A DNA stretch of 64,000 nucleotides from Leuconostoc litchii. Lineage in GTDB: Bacteria > Bacillota > Bacilli > Lactobacillales > Lactobacillaceae. The stretch is taken from the NCBI RefSeq assembly GCF_008107645.1, contig NZ_SDGY01000001.1, forward strand, positions 591,630-655,629, given 5' to 3'. Made by a program: the position numbers and the translations under genes. Below, one piece after another: positions 17,813 to 25,805 of this stretch (position 1 is its first letter; the number at the start of each line of letters is the position of its first letter). The notes under the pieces are model-generated. The model saw only the letters and a list, made by a program, of their open reading frames with translations, searched no databases and was not told the origin of the DNA.

Positions 17813-18832
17813 TTACTTATTTGCATAGATTTTTTTAATTGCATTGCCGACACGAATCTCTTTTTTTGGTTGTTGTACCATTGAAATACCCTTTAATCCG
17901 CCAAAAGATAACGTTTTGTCAGTCATATAAATTAATGTTTCTTGCCACAAATTTTGTTCTAAAAATGAATTCATCAAAGTTGGCCCCCCTTCTACCATCA
18001 CAGATTGAATATTTTGTTTTCCTAAATCAGCTAGTATACCTGTTAGTCCGTCAATCATTAATTTGACGTATGAATGTTTTTTTGCAAAATATTCATTTTC
18101 GGTATATATTATCCAATTCGTTGAAAAACAAAAGTCCTTATTTTGTAGTCGACCACGACGATCAATTATAATTTTCAAAGGTTGTTGATGTCTAATATTA
18201 ATATGTCGAACTGTCAACATCGGCTTGTCTGTCAAGAAAGTTTCACTACCAATCATAATTGCACTTCTAGCGCCACGTTCTTTGTGTATATCAATATCTG
18301 CTTGTAAATCAGTTAACTTTGAACGTTTTTTTAGCTTTCCCGTTACAAGACCATTTTTAGACAGCGCTAATTTCAATTGAATATAGGGCATATGTCTTGT
18401 GAAAAAATAAAAAAATGCAGGATTAAGTGCTTGACTTTCTATGCTATTTAAAACATCCACTACAATACCGGCAGATTTCAAAATTTGAATTCCTTTACCA
18501 TTTGTTGAGGGGTTGGGATCAATATTACCAACAACCACACGTTTTAATCCCCAATTTTTAATATATTCTGCACAAGAACCCACTTTTCCTTTAACAGAAC
18601 ATGGTTCCAACGTGACATACAATGTAGCGCCTAAAAGATCTGATTTATTCTTTACTTGCTTAAACGCATTGATTTCAGCATGATCCTTTCCGAACTCCTC
18701 ATGATATCCTTTCGCAATAATTTCATCATTTTTGACAATCACCGCACCAACTCTCGGATTTTCAAAAGTCCTATACGGCATTGCTCTAGCTGCTTCACGC
18801 ACAGCTAGACGCATCCATGTTAAATCATTCAT
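17813..18832 (-). CDS. ribD: Bifunctional riboflavin deaminase / reductase
   Basis: 339 aa. The N-terminal deaminase has the zinc motif HAEINAF and PCSVKGKVGSCAEYI; the C-terminal reductase (from about 150) has PYIQLKLALSKNG, IMIGSETFLTD and VMVEGGPTLMNSF. It is the first gene of the operon, read under the FMN riboswitch. Its SD AGGAGG overlaps a short hairpin, CCTGAA / TTCAGG, just upstream, which might add translational control. The length is slightly short but both domains look complete. Confidence 0.93.
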   Translation of the reverse strand: MNDLTWMRLAVREAARAMPYRTFENPRVGAVIVKNDEIIAKGYHEEFGKDHAEINAFKQVKNKSDLLGATLYVTLEPCSVKGKVGSCAEYIKNWGLKRVVVGNIDPNPSTNGKGIQILKSAGIVVDVLNSIESQALNPAFFYFFTRHMPYIQLKLALSKNGLVTGKLKKRSKLTDLQADIDIHKERGARSAIMIGSETFLTDKPMLTVRHINIRHQQPLKIIIDRRGRLQNKDFCFSTNWIIYTENEYFAKKHSYVKLMIDGLTGILADLGKQNIQSVMVEGGPTLMNSFLEQNLWQETLIYMTDKTLSFGGLKGISMVQQPKKEIRVGNAIKKIYANK

Positions 18833-18837
18833 ACTAA

Positions 18838-18891
18838 CCTCCTGAATTTTTCAGGACAAAAAACCCGATGCGCTAAAAATACACATCGGGC
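18838..18891 (-). terminator. Riboswitch-controlled terminator and SD hairpin of ribD
   Basis: On the minus strand GCCCGATGTG (18891-18882) pairs with CGCATCGGG (18872-18864), followed by TTTTTT: a terminator about 70 bases past the FMN aptamer. Directly after it CCTGAAAAATTCAGG (18855-18841) forms a six-bp hairpin whose 3' arm runs into the AGGAGG ribosome binding site (18843-18838). Confidence 0.85.
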
Positions 18892-18957
18892 CTATAGTAA
18901 TTCAGATTAATTCAAAAAAACTTAGACAAAAACAAAAAAATGTCTAAACTATTTTAA

Positions 18958-19089
18958 ATCTTCTCCCATCCAGACTTTAACTGTCGGTCACAGAATTACA
19001 CTGTGTCAGCTACGAAAAACATCGTAGGTCACGGACTAAGGTTTTTACACCATCACCGTCGGTCGGGAATCACACCCTGCCCCGAAGAT
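18958..19089 (-). ncRNA. FMN riboswitch (RFN element)
   Basis: Read on the minus strand, this stretch starts ATCTTCGGGGCAGGGTG and ends GGATGGGAGAAGAT, so the ends pair as helix P1. In between are the hallmark pieces of the RFN aptamer: ATTCCCGACCGACGGTG, CCGTGACCTACGATG, and TGACCGACAGTTAAAGTCTGG. It lies about 125 bases upstream of ribD with a terminator between, so FMN should switch the operon off by early termination. Confidence 0.97.
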
Positions 19090-19108
19090 TAAATTATTTA
19101 ACACTGTT

Positions 19109-19137
19109 AATTTATCATTAGCAACCACTAAAGTCAA
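19109..19137 (-). promoter_or_regulatory. Promoter of the rib operon
   Basis: On the minus strand: TTGACT (19137-19132), 17-base spacer, TAAATT (19114-19109). The start of transcription would fall about 12-15 bases before the FMN aptamer. Confidence 0.8.
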
Positions 19138-19257
19138 TCAAAAAAATTGCATCATTAAGATAGATTAAATAAAAAATACTGCTGTTACTGAATTATTAAT
19201 AACAATTATTTTTTAAAATACATAAATTATTTCACATACAAATTTTTTGCATTTCAG

Positions 19258-19506
19258 TTGTGGATTGGTAAAATAAAGGTATTCATTGTACACTTAATAA
19301 AAGTTGTTCACACACACTGTTATTTAGTAAAAGAAGCGAAAAATAGGTTTATTAGACGGATTGTTAGGTATAATGCTTCAACTGTTCCTATTGCAACTAT
19401 CCAACAAAAAATATCACCTCTATTAATTGACTCAGAACAAATAGAATTTCGAAAAGGTCAATCTCTGCCAGAAATTCAGAAATTATTAGCTCGAAAAGTA
19501 TTATAG
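19258..19506 (+). CDS. Uncertain 82-codon ORF
   Basis: An open frame of 82 codons from TTG with no SD sequence and no internal ATG. The first part is basic and hydrophobic; the second part (STVPIATIQQKISP, then FRKGQSLPEIQKLLA) reads like ordinary soluble protein. I do not recognise the family. It could be the remnant of a larger gene or a chance frame between the rib promoter and the small membrane peptide gene. Confidence 0.2.
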   Translation: MWIGKIKVFIVHLIKVVHTHCYLVKEAKNRFIRRIVRYNASTVPIATIQQKISPLLIDSEQIEFRKGQSLPEIQKLLARKVL

Positions 19507-19545
19507 TATGCTAAAGTAGTAGTCATTAAAATTCAAGGAAAAAAT

Positions 19546-19671
19546 ATGATTCATTTGTTAAATTATATATTGTTACATATAAAGTATGTTTATCTCATAA
19601 TTTACATTGTACTTTCTGCACTATTAGTTATTGTAGGCATTTACCTATTTTGGATGCATCATCATAAATAA
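19546..19671 (+). CDS. 41-aa single-helix membrane peptide
   Basis: ATG 19546 is preceded by CAAGGAA at good spacing. The peptide starts MIHLLNYILL, has one long hydrophobic stretch from about residue 15 to 36, and ends in the tail WMHHHK. A strong terminator follows immediately, so this looks like a complete small gene. Hydrophobic peptides of this size include type I toxins and small membrane regulators; nothing in the sequence decides between them. The upstream 82-codon frame may share its transcript. Confidence 0.5.
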   Translation: MIHLLNYILLHIKYVYLIIYIVLSALLVIVGIYLFWMHHHK

Positions 19672-19673
19672 TA

Positions 19674-19710
19674 AAAAACAACTAACTATATTGGCTAGTT
19701 GCTTTTTATT
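19674..19710 (+). terminator. Terminator after small membrane peptide
   Basis: CAACTA (19679-19684) pairs with TAGTTG (19696-19701), followed by CTTTTTATTTTT. It lies eight bases past the stop codon and may also serve the opposing stress protein gene. Confidence 0.7.
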
Positions 19711-19737
19711 TTTAGGTCACCTTTATGATACTTAGTA

Positions 19738-20169
19738 TTATTTGACAAGCAAAACATTTGCATCTGCTCTTTCAGATACATACCTTGCTGTAGAGCCAAT
19801 AAACATGCGTGTCAAAACTGTTGTCCCCGTTTTTCCCATGACAATTAAATCTGGACTAAAGTTCTTAACAACTTCATTTGACAAAACAAACCGCGCATCT
19901 CCCTTGAACATATGTGTATTAAATTGAATACCTTCGTCGGCTAATATTTCCGCTGCTTTTGAAAGATTATCCCTTGCCAGTTCAGTTAAACTATCTGTCA
20001 TTGACGCATAGAACACCTGACTACCATCATGGTAAGCAACTGTTGAATATTGAATAATACTAACAATTTCAATTTTTGCATCATATTTTTTGGCCAAATC
20101 TGCAGCGTATTGTACTGCTCTCATCGCGGCCTCACTACCATCTGTAGCAACAACAATTGTTTTAATCAT
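19738..20169 (-). CDS. Universal stress protein (UspA family)
   Basis: 143 aa from ATG 20169, which has AAAGGAAG upstream; the longer frame to 20259 lacks SD support and its N-terminus is unlike the family. It starts MIKTIVVATDGSEAAMRAVQYA and ends with the ATP-binding loop GKTGTTVLTRMFIGSTARYV, both typical for UspA. The G-x2-G-x9-G(S/T) motif suggests the ATP-binding type. It is probably a single-gene unit with a long 5' leader. Confidence 0.9.
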   Translation of the reverse strand: MIKTIVVATDGSEAAMRAVQYAADLAKKYDAKIEIVSIIQYSTVAYHDGSQVFYASMTDSLTELARDNLSKAAEILADEGIQFNTHMFKGDARFVLSNEVVKNFSPDLIVMGKTGTTVLTRMFIGSTARYVSERADANVLLVK

Positions 20170-20535
20170 AAACACTACTTCCTTTCTGCTTTTTGGTAAA
20201 AGATACCTTTCAACAACAAAAAACAACCTACTCTTCAGTAACCTACCCCAAAAACACACTTGGTGAAAATCAAGTCACTATTCCTTTTAAATTAATCAAC
20301 CACCAGTATGCACCCAGCACAACCTTAACATCATAATATAAACAGCAAGTACGTTGTTCCTAGGACTAGTAAAAGCCCATTGACGTCACTCACGTTCACT
20401 AATTATAGCAACAATAACTTGCTACTCTTTCTTTGGACTTTTTCTAATCTACTCCTCAATTGTACAACACTCATGACCGCAATGCAAACGCTTACATTAT
20501 TCGTATTTGAACTCCTTGACAAAGTAAGAAGAATT
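20170..20535. promoter_or_regulatory. Upstream region of the stress protein gene, with cre site
   Basis: 366 bases without a gene. On the minus strand an extended -10 box TGCTATAAT has its TATAAT at 20407-20402, giving a leader of roughly 220 bases before the stress protein ATG. ATGCAAACGCTTACA (20482-20496) matches every fixed position of the cre consensus WTGNAANCGNWNNCW and lies about 75 bases upstream of the -10. No gene or known RNA motif is seen in the leader. The 3' end of the ABC ATPase gene closes the region. Confidence 0.55.
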
Positions 20536-21252
20536 TTATTTTGAATAAAAGTCAAGATTTTTTTTAGCACTTTTATCTATGTTTAAAACTTCTGACATTT
20601 TCCCGTCAATAATTTGATAAACTTTATCAGCCTGATCTTGTAGGCGTAAATCATGGGTAACAACAATGATTGTTTTATTATTTTGGTGAGCTAATTCATG
20701 TAATAAAGACATAACCTCTTTCGAACGATGAGTATCTAACGAAGCTGTGGGCTCATCGGCCAAAATATATTCCGGGTCAGCATAAAGCGCCCGAGCAATT
20801 GCTACTCGTTGCTTCTGTCCACCAGATAACTCATTAGGGTACTTTTTGCCAAGATTTTCAATACCTAGTTTTTTTAATATACTTAGAAATTTTTCTTGAG
20901 ATATATGCTGCCTCTTCACTTTATCAACCAATAAAAACTGTTCATCGACCGTTAAATACGGTACTAAATTGTATGACTGCAGGATAAAGCCAACTGTATT
21001 TAAACGAAGAGTAGACTGCTGATTTTTTGATAAGTTACCAATAATCTCACTGTTAATTTTTACAGTTCCAGTTGTAGGTGATTGTAAACCGCCAGCGATT
21101 GTTAAAAAAGTTGTTTTTCCAGAACCTGAAGGACCGACCACTAATATCAATTGATCTGATTCAGCTGAAAAATTTATATGATCTAACGCTAAGAACTCAC
21201 TCATACCTTTGCCATACTTTTTACTCACATTTTCAAATTCTAAACGTGACAT
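20536..21252 (-). CDS. ABC transporter ATPase, HrtA/MacB type
   Basis: 238 aa from ATG 21252; GGAGG, which codes for the last residues of the permease, sits at correct distance. Walker A is GPSGSGKTT, signature LSGGQKQRVAIARAL, Walker B YILADEPTASLD and switch VVTHD. It pairs with the FtsX-type permease just upstream, overlapping it by the SD. By size and arrangement the pair resembles HrtBA heme exporters; this is inference. Confidence 0.85.
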   Translation of the reverse strand: MSRLEFENVSKKYGKGMSEFLALDHINFSAESDQLILVVGPSGSGKTTFLTIAGGLQSPTTGTVKINSEIIGNLSKNQQSTLRLNTVGFILQSYNLVPYLTVDEQFLLVDKVKRQHISQEKFLSILKKLGIENLGKKYPNELSGGQKQRVAIARALYADPEYILADEPTASLDTHRSKEVMSLLHELAHQNNKTIIVVTHDLRLQDQADKVYQIIDGKMSEVLNIDKSAKKNLDFYSK

Positions 21253-21253
21253 A

Positions 21254-22300
21254 CTACCCTCCAATCATTTCAAATGGATCTACTTTAATAATTTGCCTGA
21301 TTGGCAATAACGCGCCTAATAAAGACATTATTAATATACCAAAACTTGTTGTAAGCACTTGCTTGATATTAATGGCAATCGGTACTTCACTTGGTAAAAC
21401 ATACGCTGTGATAACTGTCAGCATCATGGCCAGACTAACACCAATAACAGCCACGATAAAAGTTTGTGTCAATGTATTCAAAATCAGATAGCGCGTTGAT
21501 ATTCCTTGTGCTTTCATAACACCAAAATTAGGTAGTTTTTGAATTGTTAAAATGTACAAAAAAATGGAAATAACAATAAATACAATGATATAAAGAAAAC
21601 CTATCATAAATTTAAATGTTAATTGCTGTGCTTGGTATCCTGGTAATTTACTAATAAAACTGGTTATAGTATATAATTTACTGTGCTTGAACTGCGGATT
21701 GCCTTTCAACGTTTTATTAAAAACAATACCATTTACTGGTGCCTGATTTATCTTAGCCATAGACTTAAAAGATGTATAAATAACAGGCGCAACGTTAAAA
21801 GAAGCTTTTGGGGTAAAGCCGACAATTTGCAATTGAATATCATTGTTGGCTATATTTATTTTATCTCCAATTTTAAAGCCATTTTCTTTTAGTTGTTCTG
21901 AAACAACGGCGGTATTATCCTTTTTAAAATTCATACCACTAGAAATTTTTAGATTTTTATAAATAAAACCTTTTGCCTCGATCGCTAATATTTGTGCATT
22001 CGTTTTGCCAGTCTGATTGTTTTTTACCAAGGCACTGTACTGACTTAATGGTGTACCTTGCCCATTAATTTTTTGTTGATCAGAACGCTCTAGGAAGGAT
22101 TGCGACAAACGCCCCTCAGCATCCTTATCTAATAATATTGTTGAGGCATGCCATTGCGTGATAGCTGACTTATTTAAGTCAGATAATCCTGTTGCTAGAC
22201 CATTTAAAACAAAAACCAAATAACTAATAAACAAAATTAATGTAATAATCAAACTATAACGTATTTTTTCAAACTTGATTTCTCTTAATGCTAAGAACAT
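21254..22300 (-). CDS. ABC transporter permease, FtsX/HrtB-like
   Basis: 348 aa. One N-terminal helix (about 15-38), an extracellular domain (about 40-220), then three helices (about 230-335) and the end PIRQIIKVDPFEMIGG. This four-helix MacB-like layout, length and start (FLALREIKFEKIRYSLII) are like HrtB, which extracts heme from the membrane, and like other small efflux permeases. AAAGGAAG precedes the ATG. It follows the photolyase gene by 35 bases on the same strand, so a phr-permease-ATPase transcript is likely. The substrate is uncertain. Confidence 0.75.
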   Translation of the reverse strand: MFLALREIKFEKIRYSLIITLILFISYLVFVLNGLATGLSDLNKSAITQWHASTILLDKDAEGRLSQSFLERSDQQKINGQGTPLSQYSALVKNNQTGKTNAQILAIEAKGFIYKNLKISSGMNFKKDNTAVVSEQLKENGFKIGDKINIANNDIQLQIVGFTPKASFNVAPVIYTSFKSMAKINQAPVNGIVFNKTLKGNPQFKHSKLYTITSFISKLPGYQAQQLTFKFMIGFLYIIVFIVISIFLYILTIQKLPNFGVMKAQGISTRYLILNTLTQTFIVAVIGVSLAMMLTVITAYVLPSEVPIAINIKQVLTTSFGILIMSLLGALLPIRQIIKVDPFEMIGG

Positions 22301-22335
22301 TTCCTACTTCCTTTCCGTTTTATCTGTTACTACAA

Positions 22336-23745
22336 CTAAACGTCTTTGCTGGCCTCATAAAAACTAATGGCTCGTTTTCTCGCCTGAGCATGGTCAACAA
22401 TTGGTAGTGGATACATTCTTCCTAAAGTAACGCCAAATTTTTTTTGGTCAGCTACTGATAATTTATTTGGTTCATGAATCATTTTTGTATCAATATTTTT
22501 CAATTCTGGTACATACTGTTTAATAAATAGTCCATCTGGGTCAAATTTCTGTGACTGAATTTTCGGATTAAAAATCCTAAAATAAGGAACACTATCTGTT
22601 CCTGTAGAGGCTGCCCACTGCCAACCACCAATGTTACTAGCTGCATCATAATCTAGCAATTTTTCATGAAAATAAGCTTCTCCCCAGCGCCAATCGATTA
22701 ACAAATCTTTTGTTAAAAATGAAGCCACAATCATTCTTAAGCGATTATGCATCCACCCCTGCTTATTCAGTTGACGCATGCCTGCATCCACAATTGGAAA
22801 GCCCGTCTGACCACTTTTCCATAATTCAAACTGTTCTTGATCGTTTATCCAATCAACTTGTTCAAATTCTTGCTTTATAGATACCTGTTGTTGATTGGGA
22901 TACATAACATAAATCATATTATAAAAATCACGCCAACATAGCTCCTTGATGAAACTAGATTTCCCATTACTATCTGGTGCTTGTACTACGGCTTGCCAAA
23001 TTGTTCGAATAGAAATTTCCCCAGTACGTAAATAACGTGACAAATGGCTTGTTTTATCTAATGCTGGAATATCACGATTTTGATCATATTGTGCCAAATT
23101 ATTTGTTATAAAGTAGTGCAATGCCTTCTCAGCATTTTTTGTACCCAAGTGGTTTGTGATGAATTTACGTTGATTTTGAACTAACTTCGACAATCTAAAA
23201 TCATTTTCTGAAAATAGTGGTGATTTACTTTTTTGAAGCAAAGTATAATCATATACTTTTGGTACTGGTTTTACTTGATTAATCCACTTTTTAAAGTATG
23301 GCGTGAAAACTTTATACCCTTCACCTGAATCTTTTTTAATTTCCGTTGCACCATGCAAATTATAATCAACAAAAGGATGTGCCTTAATGTGTAAAGTGTT
23401 TTCAAAAAATGTGACCATTTTTTGATCCCTCTGACGTCCAAATCCTTTTTCATCAAAATTAAAAAATATATCTTGCCAATCCGGTACTTTATCCTTTAAA
23501 TATTGAAAACTTTCTTGTAAGTCGCCGTACAAAATATTTAACTGAATATCCTGCGCCTTTAATTCATCTTTAAAATATTTTACACTGGCAAAAAAAGCAC
23601 TTTGATTTACTGTATCTGGTTTTGTCAATTGTTCTGGATTAATATGAAAAACACAAAATACTTTGTTCCCTTTTTTTATTGCATTCAATAGCGCAATATT
23701 ATCTTTGAGCCTAAGATCGCGGCGAAACCACATCACTGAAGTCAT
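22336..23745 (-). CDS. phr: Deoxyribodipyrimidine photolyase (class I)
   Basis: 469 aa from ATG 23745 with AAGGAG six bases upstream; the frame extends to 23823 without a better start. It begins MTSVMWFRRDLRLKDN (antenna domain, Rossmann type). The FAD domain has GFPIVDAGMRQL, HNRLRMIVASFLTKD, and WRWGEAYF, then YDAASNIGGWQWAASTGTD, the signature of class I CPD photolyases. It repairs cyclobutane pyrimidine dimers in light. It appears to be first gene of a transcript with the HrtBA-like transporter. Confidence 0.93.
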   Translation of the reverse strand: MTSVMWFRRDLRLKDNIALLNAIKKGNKVFCVFHINPEQLTKPDTVNQSAFFASVKYFKDELKAQDIQLNILYGDLQESFQYLKDKVPDWQDIFFNFDEKGFGRQRDQKMVTFFENTLHIKAHPFVDYNLHGATEIKKDSGEGYKVFTPYFKKWINQVKPVPKVYDYTLLQKSKSPLFSENDFRLSKLVQNQRKFITNHLGTKNAEKALHYFITNNLAQYDQNRDIPALDKTSHLSRYLRTGEISIRTIWQAVVQAPDSNGKSSFIKELCWRDFYNMIYVMYPNQQQVSIKQEFEQVDWINDQEQFELWKSGQTGFPIVDAGMRQLNKQGWMHNRLRMIVASFLTKDLLIDWRWGEAYFHEKLLDYDAASNIGGWQWAASTGTDSVPYFRIFNPKIQSQKFDPDGLFIKQYVPELKNIDTKMIHEPNKLSVADQKKFGVTLGRMYPLPIVDHAQARKRAISFYEASKDV

Positions 23746-23876
23746 TAATTTCTCCTTATTCATTCTTGAAACTATAATGAACGTTCTCTTAAAAATAAGC
23801 AAATGAAAAGAATTATTTTTCACTAATTTAATATATCAAATCAGATCAGTTCATATGTTGCCAATTTTTGAAAATA

Positions 23877-23905
23877 AAAAAGCACAGCTCTTAAGAGGTG
23901 CTTTT
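23877..23905 (-). terminator. Terminator after 6-PTPS-related membrane protein
   Basis: AAAAGCAC and GTGCTTTT enclose an inner CTCTTAAGAG palindrome (23886-23895). It lies 18 bases past the stop of the 562-aa membrane protein gene. Confidence 0.75.
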
Positions 23906-23922
23906 CTATACTTTTATTCAAT

Positions 23923-25611
23923 TCATTTGAATTTATAATTCGTATAAACAACAGTTACCCAACTCAAGCAATTGACTAGTAGAATAACGGTCAGCAAACA
24001 ATCCCTACGATAATAAACGACTAATTGATTCCATCCTTTTTGTTGTTTCACAATGGGTGTACCAATCTTGCCATGTTTTACATCCCCATGTAGCTGCTTA
24101 TGATTCAAAACTAAAACTGTGTTTGCATATTTTATAATAGGCACTTGAATATTTTTAACATATCTCCCTTGCCATTGTACAACCAGTTTATTATTTTGAA
24201 CAGATTTTTTAAAATATTTTTGTTTATCAATAACTAAGTGATAATACAATTCATATTTATTTTTACAAGTTGTATTTTCTATCGGCAAATAATCTGGAGT
24301 AGATTTCACAACATACTTTAATGATTGTTCCTTATCAGAAATAAAAAATGAATTCTTAATTTTACGAGTATTAGTTGATGTAAGGTAGGTATGTACCGTA
24401 GAGTTTAAAAAAGAATCGGTCTGGTGCCAAATACGCAAGGCATTACTAGTTGACATACTAGTTTGTATTAAAGAAAAAACCAATAAAATATAACACACTA
24501 TACCAAAAACTGTAGATTTAATATGCCATTTTTGTAATATTAGTCCCAAAGCTAATAACAATAAAACTGTAAATGGCACAAAAAATCGAAATGGAAATTG
24601 AATGGTTTCAATTAATTGGTTATGTGAATTATTCAAAATTTTCCAAGGAAATAAATCAGTACATAAAATAAAGAAAAGCATGCTACTAATTGTTGTCACT
24701 TTTAATAATTGCGATGCCTTTTTCCAGTGCCGACAAGCTTGCCACAGTACAAACAACATAACAACCATCAAAATTGGTGGATAAAATAACCAATAACTAC
24801 TTCCTCTAAAAATAGTGGTTTCAGCCATCCATTTATTAATAAATGGCTGTGCAATATTATTTGTACTGTATATCGCAATAAAGCTGTACAAGATATTTAA
24901 AACAAGAAAACTAAAAATAAGTATAGCTAGACCGAGCTGCTTTAATAATTTAATTTTGATTTCTATATTATTTGTAAAAAAGGTTGCGCAATAAAAACAT
25001 GCGTATACCAAAACCAACAACATTGCAGACAGCATATGTATTTGACACATGATACCAATACATATTGCCGTTTGAATAGCAGAAAGCGTCTTTTTTTCAA
25101 TTAAGTTGATCAAGGGTATTAAACATACTGGGAATAACGCTGCTCCCCAACTCGAAAACCCTTGCCTAAGTGTCCAATATTGTACTGAATAAGTCGTCAT
25201 GTATAAAATAGACAAAGGTATCCGATAGGAAACTCTCACACCAGCTTTTTTTAACAAGACGTATAATGAACAAGCAGAAATAAAATATAATATGCCATTT
25301 GACAATACTTGGTAGTCAAACCAGGATGGACTAATTAACACGAGCATTCCCTGCAGATAGGCCATAGATGGCCCATAAAGCGCATTAACAATTCGCCCAG
25401 AGGATTGAAAACCATACATAGAAATAAAGTATTGAAAATTGCCATGTTTCATCTGCATGGCTGTATCATATAAACGGTTAAAATGAAAAATGGTATCAGA
25501 ACCAATAATCATTGCGTGATCCAAAAAAAATGGTGTTAAGAGCAATATTGACGACAGAAAAAGAACGGTGATTGGCCAGCTTTTTTTTACCTGTTGTGAA
25601 ATTATTGACAT
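23923..25611 (-). CDS. Large membrane protein, 6-PTPS-related / GT-C-like, copy 1
   Basis: 562 aa with about 11-12 hydrophobic helices up to residue 395 and a C-terminal soluble part with one last helix at about 538-556. Early acidic SDTIFHFNRLYD after helix 1 resembles the first-loop acidic motif of GT-C glycosyltransferases. The segment VKSTPDYLPIENTT has the DYLP motif seen also in the divergent neighbour. Proteins like this in lactobacilli are annotated as 6-pyruvoyl-tetrahydropterin synthase-related or YfhO-like; their function is unknown, though lipid-linked sugar transfer to cell-envelope polymers is a sensible guess. TTG or ATG start choice is not in doubt: MSIISQQVKKSW. Confidence 0.65.
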   Translation of the reverse strand: MSIISQQVKKSWPITVLFLSSILLLTPFFLDHAMIIGSDTIFHFNRLYDTAMQMKHGNFQYFISMYGFQSSGRIVNALYGPSMAYLQGMLVLISPSWFDYQVLSNGILYFISACSLYVLLKKAGVRVSYRIPLSILYMTTYSVQYWTLRQGFSSWGAALFPVCLIPLINLIEKKTLSAIQTAICIGIMCQIHMLSAMLLVLVYACFYCATFFTNNIEIKIKLLKQLGLAILIFSFLVLNILYSFIAIYSTNNIAQPFINKWMAETTIFRGSSYWLFYPPILMVVMLFVLWQACRHWKKASQLLKVTTISSMLFFILCTDLFPWKILNNSHNQLIETIQFPFRFFVPFTVLLLLALGLILQKWHIKSTVFGIVCYILLVFSLIQTSMSTSNALRIWHQTDSFLNSTVHTYLTSTNTRKIKNSFFISDKEQSLKYVVKSTPDYLPIENTTCKNKYELYYHLVIDKQKYFKKSVQNNKLVVQWQGRYVKNIQVPIIKYANTVLVLNHKQLHGDVKHGKIGTPIVKQQKGWNQLVVYYRRDCLLTVILLVNCLSWVTVVYTNYKFK

Positions 25612-25805
25612 GACTTCCCCTCAATTTGTATTACTAGGACAGAGCAAATTAGATGCCAGAAAAATACTAACTTTTCAACATAAAACGAAGATTAATTTTA
25701 AACATATATTTACCTTATTGATTGATTATTACCATATATGTTGCTATTTAGCATCGTTTTTATTATGGTAGTTATAGGTTATTTTTAAAATATAAAGGAT
25801 TTATA
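25612..25805. promoter_or_regulatory. Divergent promoter region of the two membrane protein genes
   Basis: 194 AT-rich bases between divergent starts. It must carry both promoters. AAAGGA (six bases before ATG 25806) serves the plus-strand gene. I cannot single out a convincing operator. Confidence 0.45.

Noticed and set aside
20170-20259. Extension of the universal stress protein to 173 aa
   Set aside because: The family begins at MIKTIVVATDGS, which has its own good SD.
20395-20474. 23-codon minus-strand frame upstream of the stress gene
   Set aside because: It starts at an ATG with no SD and overlaps the presumed -10 region.
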